From the NCBI GenBank assembly GCA_036971715.1, contig JAVHJL010000008.1, positions 1,550,001 to 1,614,000 on the forward strand: a stretch of 64,000 nt of DNA, read 5' to 3'. The notes under the pieces are model-generated. The model was given only the letters and a program-made list of their open reading frames with translations. It was not told the origin of the DNA and made no database searches. Position 1 is the first letter of the stretch; each line of letters starts with the position of its first letter. A program made the position numbers and the translations under genes. The DNA comes from Arthrobotrys musiformis (lineage: Eukaryota; Ascomycota; Orbiliomycetes; Orbiliales; Orbiliaceae). Shown piece by piece: positions 58,361-64,000 of this stretch.

Positions 58361-60097
58361 ATGGGTATACCACGTTAGTACAGCCTCCAAACCATATATT
58401 TCAAGGTCAGGATGACAGCCTGGACTTCCAACTAATGATCTCTTTTGTCTGTAGTTTGGGAATCGCCGCCAGATGCGAAGACGCTGGACAAGGCTTCAGC
58501 AACCAACCGATGCGACATCCACACATCGACCCACACCTCCTCCGGAACCTCCACACGGATACCCTCCGCTCCAGGCTCTTCAACATCCACGGGAAGAGGC
58601 ACGGGTAATATCGCTTATGACTACATCTACTCCGGTCCCCGTCCCATTCGTCGCCATATCCTCGATTCCTCTGACAGTATCGAAATCGAAGACCTCCAGA
58701 ATGAGCGCGAACACGAGAACCAGATTCGTGAACGGGAAAGAGAGAGAGAAGTCTCCGCTCGGATGGAACGTAGCCGTCGGGAACGTGGGGAACGGCGATC
58801 TGCTCACATGGAACGGTTTTTAAATGCAAACTATCACACTCCACCGCTCCCGACAACATCGACGACTTCGCAGCGTTCGAGACCCCAGATGATCCAACCT
58901 GCCTCCGATCAACTGCTCACGCTTAGCGAATTCCTACGAGAGGCATCCCCTCCTCAGCCTAGGACCAGCGGCACTGTTCAGACTCCTTCCACTGAATTAT
59001 CTGCCCTGCAGCAGCTTCTAGGTCTTCGAGCTCCAACTTCCAATAGGGGTACTGGTGAACGTCGTGACATTCAGGCTTGGGAGCGAGCACTCAGTGCTGC
59101 CGGCATTCCACCAGGTCTAACACCTGCTACGACCGCCGTATCCACCTCGAACGCTGCAGCGACCATTAGTAACCCTCCACCGGTACCGCGAAGATCTGCT
59201 AGCATCTCGACAGAATGGCCACCCGCCCCACCGGCAAGATCCAGCTCGCCGGGTGGCCGAAACCAAGACTCGTTTCAGACTCTTGTAAACCAAATCCGTC
59301 GGATCGGTGCTCTTCAGGACTACATGCTTAATAGCGTTGACGAAACAGCCGCCAGCCTCGAGGAATCCCTCTCCCTTCACAGTCAGGCACTCAATCAAGC
59401 ATTGAGTTTGCAGTCTTCTGCGTCTGCTGCCAACCAAACGGCTGCACCCGCAACCTCCAACCCGGCCCCGGCAGCCCTTCCCGAAATCAGCTCACAGAGC
59501 TATTATACCTCCCTCCGCCTCCGCGAAGCTCGAATCAGGACGATGCAATCTCGAATCGACCTCCTCGCCTCCGAATTCGCTCTACTCAGAACTACCAGGC
59601 GTGAATTACGTAGGGCCGAAAACGAGGCCATAAATATGTTCCAGACAGCTGGCGTTCTCCCTACCTCCAGCACTCCAGCACCAGCTGCTCTTTCTACTGC
59701 TACAGCTGCTGCAGTTGCAGCATTAGAGATCCCAACAAGTGCTTCGCCACCCCCAATTTCTTCACAGCCAAACCCTTCAGATTCGATAAGAACGGAGGTC
59801 GACGAAGTAGAGGAGGCACTTGACGCCGAAGGCAACAGCAGCAGAAGAGTCCTCCGAAGCACTTTTCTCCCCGCAGATTTAGGAGATGAGGCATTATTCC
59901 GACACTTTGAAAATGCAGAAAACAGAGCTAGAGTTCGAGAGAGACTGGCAGGCGTTAGAAGGGAGCTGGAGGCGGAACAGGCACGGAGTACAGAGATCAT
60001 TCAAGAGCAAAGACGGAGAATGGCAGAGGCGTTAGCTGGGACTGGGATTGCGATCAACGGGGAGACGGAAAGAGGCACAGACGACGATGGACCGTGA
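58361..60097 (+). CDS. Hypothetical disordered coiled-coil protein
   Basis: I do not recognise the family. The two-exon model gives 551 residues: a 13 nt first exon (MGIP) spliced across 58374-58454 (81 bp) to LWESPPD. A highly charged helix rich in Arg/Glu (RERERERE) lies at about 85-130. Further coiled-coil segments lie near 355-400 (LRLREARIRTMQSRIDLL) and near 490-540 (RERLAGVRRELEAEQARSTE). The rest is Ser/Pro/Ala/Thr-rich and likely unstructured. There is no signal peptide or membrane segment. The leader is CT-rich. It could be a structural or RNP-associated protein; that is only a guess from composition. Confidence 0.7.
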
Positions 60098-60727
60098 TAA
60101 ATTGTAGCATGTGAGATTTTTTTGGTTTTTGACCTAGCATTATCTTTGGGGATTGTTAGAAGGGTGTAGATGTGGATTTTCGTTTTGCGAAATTTCCTCG
60201 TTTTCGTTTCCTTTTTTTTTCTTTTATGAGTTTTATCTAGCAGGCGTTACGAGATGCGTTTTTAATGTTGAATGAAGTATTTTATTGTTTCTTGCTTTTT
60301 GTTGATGTCTGTCAGTCGGGGAAGTTGTGATTGTAGGGAATCACCATGCCCATGAGATGCAGTTTATACAAAAGCTTTTGATGTTGATGGGTTTTTGCAT
60401 ACAGTGCTTTTGTATGGTATGAAGTCTGGTTTATGAGACAATATGATTTGGGGATCCGTTTGGACTTTGTTTACCTTATTTTTTTTATCTTGATTCCGAA
60501 TTTACTAGTTGACCGTTTGCTTCTATCACTATGGATCTATATTGGATGAGGTTGAGAACGAGATCATGTATATCCAATTGATAACAGTTACAATTGTATG
60601 AGAAAATGCATGCATTCGTATACCCGTAACGCCTCTAAACACCAAGTATCCCAAGTATCGCTTATAACGTGGCTATCGTACATCTCTTCATCTATTCTAA
60701 TTCATTACATGCTCTCCCGTATAGTGT
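60098..60727. other. Convergent spacer
   Basis: This 630 bp stretch is T-rich after the stop at 60097, as expected of a 3' UTR, and holds the end of the SRR1-type gene. No gene is seen. Confidence 0.5.
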
Positions 60728-61729
60728 CTACTCATCCACGCCGTTCTTGCCCCGCCTAACATAAACCACCAAATTATTGAAAACTGCCCCGCCACCCCAG
60801 TCTTCCTCCGGCCACTCCACCCTCACATAACCTTCCTCCCTTCTAACCCTCCCGGACTCCTTCAACATCTGATCTACCTCCCCGCCATTGCCACTGACCG
60901 CGTCTTCATAGATCTCGAATCCATTCCCGATCCATACTTTAGGCTTGTACATAAAATACTTATGATTGAGCCAGACGGATGCGTGGGGCATGTATACCAC
61001 TGCATTCTCGTACCAATCTTTATCTTGGCTTGTTGAGTCTGTTGGGACTGAAGCCGCGGGGATGGTGGTTATGTTGTAGTCTGAGAGGATGGAGATGTCG
61101 ATTGGAGTGTAGATTGGGTCGTAAGAGAGGACGTTGAGGTTCGTACTGTTGTCGACAGGGTTTTCATTTTTCTCTTCCTCCTTGGTATCCTTTGGTTTAG
61201 ATGTTGGAGGTCCATGGGATTCTTTGAGAGATTCGATGATGGATAATACGGCGGCAAGTTGGTACCCCGGTGCAGCTTTGAAGGTCTCGGATAGTGACCC
61301 AAGGGCGAGGATAAGGACGTTATTGATCCTCTTCCCTTCTTCTTCCTTTACACCTTCTGCGTCTCTATCTTTTTGGGCGGGTGGAGGCTGAGGGATCCCG
61401 AATTCTTGTCTAACCATCTCCTTCACCTTCCCGCAGCATTCTGAAGCGTTAAACCCCGCGATCTGCTTCTCGACTCTTGTTTTGACTTTTGATAACTCCG
61501 CTTGGTCTATTTCCCCTTCTTTCGCTTCGACGGCACCGCCGTCGTGGAAGTTTAGGTCGGATTTATGCGCTAGGAGAGCGGAGATGGCGCCTCCAGCGGT
61601 CGAGTCATTTTTGGAATTTTTCTTGCCGGGTTTTCCCTTTTTGGGGTTTGGTTTTCGAGAGTTCGAGGTGGAGATTGTGGTCCAGCCGTCGTCGGTTGTG
61701 ATCCTTGAATGCCGTTGGCGGGCACTCAT
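60728..61729 (-). CDS. SRR1-domain protein
   Basis: This single-exon gene encodes 333 residues. The N-terminus is basic and Lys/Gly/Ser-rich (about 20-45). An SRR1-like domain follows: VLILALGSLSETF (138-150), YQLAAVLSIIESL (156-168), then YDPIYTPIDISIL near 205 and YMPHASVWL near 246, the usual motif order. SRR1/Ber1 proteins are linked to circadian input in plants and microtubule or heme-related functions in other organisms; the molecular activity is not settled. Low-complexity Lys/Glu inserts interrupt the domain near 120-135 and 170-190. The domain assignment is from recall of motifs and not searched. Confidence 0.75.
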   Translation of the reverse strand: MSARQRHSRITTDDGWTTISTSNSRKPNPKKGKPGKKNSKNDSTAGGAISALLAHKSDLNFHDGGAVEAKEGEIDQAELSKVKTRVEKQIAGFNASECCGKVKEMVRQEFGIPQPPPAQKDRDAEGVKEEEGKRINNVLILALGSLSETFKAAPGYQLAAVLSIIESLKESHGPPTSKPKDTKEEEKNENPVDNSTNLNVLSYDPIYTPIDISILSDYNITTIPAASVPTDSTSQDKDWYENAVVYMPHASVWLNHKYFMYKPKVWIGNGFEIYEDAVSGNGGEVDQMLKESGRVRREEGYVRVEWPEEDWGGGAVFNNLVVYVRRGKNGVDE

Positions 61730-62469
61730 TGGTGCTGTTTTTCTTCACCCCCTTCGATCTTGGGTGGGATTTTTTTGGATGGTTTCCTTTTTGAGTAGAA
61801 GGATGGGTTATGGATTTGGCATGCTGTTGAAGCAGGAAGGATTTAAGGTGGCGTGTTCGGACGGTGATAAACTGAAACTGAGACTGGAGGGTTTGAGATT
61901 TTTTTTATAGCGGAAGGTGTGAACAACGCGGGAAGGAACGTTGGAAAAAAGTAACGGCTTACCTTCGCGAATTCGCCTGGTTTTGCGACTTTGGTGAACT
62001 TCTTGATTTAAACTGTAACGGATAACTCGGGGTTAATCCACCTAAGGTCTTTTAGTATGCTACCGAGGAATAACGTCAGTTACCGCCTTTTTTAAAAGGA
62101 TGAAAACTGGGGTATTGGGCAACGGTAATTAAGCCCACTATTGGGACAAGCATATACCCAGTCTCGGAACAAGCATTCGCACCTGCAGACGTATACGCAA
62201 CGGGTCTTAAATAGTCGATATGGAATCGGTTAGGAAAGGGTGGAGATTACCTTCTTGATGGAGTAGTAGGTCTTCTGCTGGATTTGATGGTTTGTTATGA
62301 GTATCGTAGGAATTGCGAGTGTTTTACGTTCATGGTGAGCTCGGTGAGGGCATATAAAGTACGAATAACCCGTTCCTTCAAGTATTCACACATATTATCC
62401 CAAACCTCACTCCTTTCCTCCAACATAAAAAACCCACAAACAAACCCACTCCTTTAAATTATTAAAAAG
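61730..62469. other. Divergent spacer
   Basis: This 740 bp region lies between the SRR1-type gene and the small secreted protein gene. Except for the TATA box of the latter it shows no recognised feature. Confidence 0.5.
62353..62358 (+). promoter_or_regulatory. Probable TATA box of the small secreted protein gene
   Basis: TATAAA lies 117 bp upstream of the start codon and is followed by a CT-rich leader (CCTCACTCCTTTCCTCC) that is typical of highly transcribed fungal genes. Confidence 0.5.
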
Positions 62470-62742
62470 ATGCGTCCATCAACCCTCCTCCTCCTCTCGA
62501 TCGCAACGATCTCAACCGCCGCCCCGATCCCTCAGAACTGGAAAAACATCGGCGCGGGACTGGTCAACGGTATCGGCATCGTCTGCACCTTCCAAGGCGA
62601 ACAATGCCAGCAGTTTGGAAATGCGGTTAGGGAGGGGATTACAGACGCTGTCACTAAGGGGCCGAAATTGGGGGAGAAGGAGGCGGATGCGGTTATGAAG
62701 GGGGGGTTGAAGGATACCATTAGTGGGTGGGGGAGGAAGTAG
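62470..62742 (+). CDS. Small secreted protein
   Basis: The frame encodes 90 residues and no intron is needed. Residues 1-18 form a signal peptide (RPSTLLLLSIATISTAA) with a likely cut after Ala17 or Ala18. The mature part of about 72 residues has two Cys (CTFQGEQC), which could form a single disulphide, and Gly/Lys-rich helices after that. The clear TATA box and CT-rich leader argue for real, strong expression. The family is unknown to me. Small secreted proteins of this sort in fungi can be wall proteins, signals or effectors; none of these is shown. Confidence 0.7.
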   Translation: MRPSTLLLLSIATISTAAPIPQNWKNIGAGLVNGIGIVCTFQGEQCQQFGNAVREGITDAVTKGPKLGEKEADAVMKGGLKDTISGWGRK

Positions 62743-64000
62743 ATCTATTCCGACATTTTTGCGAGACCTAGATGCGAGAAGGAACTCATGAGTCGCGTCT
62801 GGTGGGATTGGGATTGTGGTGGATATAATATTTCCTGGCATAAAGGAACCTTGGGGGGGTTTTGACTAATGTTGGAGGCTTAAGCCGGCTTGGGGGTTAT
62901 TTCTGTATATATATTGTAATATAATGGCTAAGACGCCAGCGCCCTTTGAGATCTTTGGGCTTGAAGGAACATAATTTAAAGGATACAAATAGACGATATT
63001 GCGATATCGAAACATAAGAGATAGATAATCGTGTTGGACGTTGTATTTTGGTGTATAGAAGCCATTTTTGACGAGGAGTAACCCTCTAGCGTCTATATAT
63101 CATTGCTCATTGGCTAGTTTACAACGAATATATGCTGCCATTCCTGAAGTTCAATATTTGAGAAGTGGCTTTGAATATTATAATATTGGGGAAAGGGTCG
63201 AGGCTATTTGGGCTATGAGAATAGAGCGGAAGGCACTCCGAGTTAGCATATCAGCCCGCTGGAATTCTACTACAGCTTATAATAATAAAATACCACTGCC
63301 TACTCATGTCAGTTCGATTCTAACCTAATAGCTTAATACACAATGAATATACTTTCTCTCCATAAAGGAAAAAAAAACAAGACAGTAAGAAAGAAACATA
63401 CTCCGGGCTCCAACCTGTCCTTCTCAAAAAAAAAAAAAGGAAGAAAAAGAGAAAGAAAAAAAAAAGAATTAAATCTACAACAATGCCGATTCTCATGCGG
63501 TCACCCATCATAATACTAAGACAACGATAAGAGGCTTATGTAGCGCAGAGCGGACGGGATACGCAGGTTTCCTCTTTCTGTGGTCGTAGATATCAGGATG
63601 GGAAGGAATGTGGTACCTATTGTGTGGAGGGCTTTGGCGAGGGCTTTTTCGACAGGGGTTTACAATATATTATATGCAGCACTAATCGTTTTTGGGGGTT
63701 TTGAGGTCGCGAAAAAAGGCCCCAGGCTAGGAAACCGGGATTGAATATATGCGAGTTCGAAGTGGTTGGATTCAATTAATTAGTTGATCGACTGGTAGAG
63801 CTGGTATCTTTCGAGGTCGGGTGTATAGATTGGCGGGCTCTGCAGCGGCTTGCGACGTACAATGCAATGGCGGATCGCGACATTATGTCGATGTATCACA
63901 ATCTTGAATTGAAGAATCATTCCGTCGATTATGTATATACTACAAAGGTGACGGTTCTTATCATACCCACATATACGATATAACTAGAAGAGCCCGAGAG
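62743..64000. other. Right-hand end of window, no gene seen
   Basis: The last 1,258 bp contain only short frames. A poly-purine run (about 63425-63465) and A/T-rich segments are present. A gene could begin beyond the right edge. Confidence 0.5.

Overview
The window reads as one contiguous piece of a filamentous ascomycete (Pezizomycotina) nuclear genome. Genes are split by many short introns (about 53-164 bp, mostly 55-110 bp) with GT..AG ends and recognisable CTAA-type branch points close to the acceptor. Intergenic spacers are 0.3-3.5 kb. The recognisable proteins are fungal housekeeping proteins plus a fungal cell-wall enzyme. I cannot fix the order or genus from the sequence alone. No tRNA, rRNA, complete transposon or CRISPR array was found. 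Exon boundaries below were worked out by hand from splice motifs, reading-frame continuity and recalled family features; no alignment or transcript data were available.

Left part (1-16.4 kb): the C-terminal two thirds of the SAGA/NuA4 scaffold Tra1 runs in from the left edge. It converges on a secreted LysM-LysM-GH55 glucanase-type protein. After a 2.5 kb spacer comes a low-complexity protein of unknown function.

F-box cluster (17.2-22.8 kb): three F-box genes lie head-to-tail on the minus strand, each with one phase-1 intron of 94-100 bp. The outer two are diverged paralogues with two Cys-rich clusters and the same last residues (YFIM); the middle one is of another type. A fourth F-box gene lies at 42.9-43.7 kb.

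Housekeeping block (23.6-46.5 kb): Vps54 (GARP tethering complex), Mcm5 (replicative helicase), Vps1 (dynamin-like GTPase) and the CFIm25/NUDT21 mRNA 3'-end processing factor lie on the minus strand. A METTL25-type methyltransferase is divergent from CFIm25. Then follow a GT90/CAP10 glycosyltransferase, an F-box gene and glutamine-dependent NAD+ synthetase.

Right part (46.5-64 kb): a short-period tandem repeat tract, an acidic C2H2 zinc-finger protein, and a 3.2 kb gene-free spacer with a diverged tandem repeat of about 160 bp. Next come the potassium transporter Trk, a long microsatellite-rich spacer, a disordered coiled-coil protein, an SRR1-domain protein and a small secreted protein. The last 1.26 kb shows no gene.

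How genes work together: Vps54 and Vps1 both serve endosome/Golgi/vacuole traffic but are probably neighbours by chance. Nothing here looks like a biosynthetic cluster. The least explained items are the F-box/Cys-cluster paralogue pair, the LysM-GH55 fusion and the 160 bp repeat.
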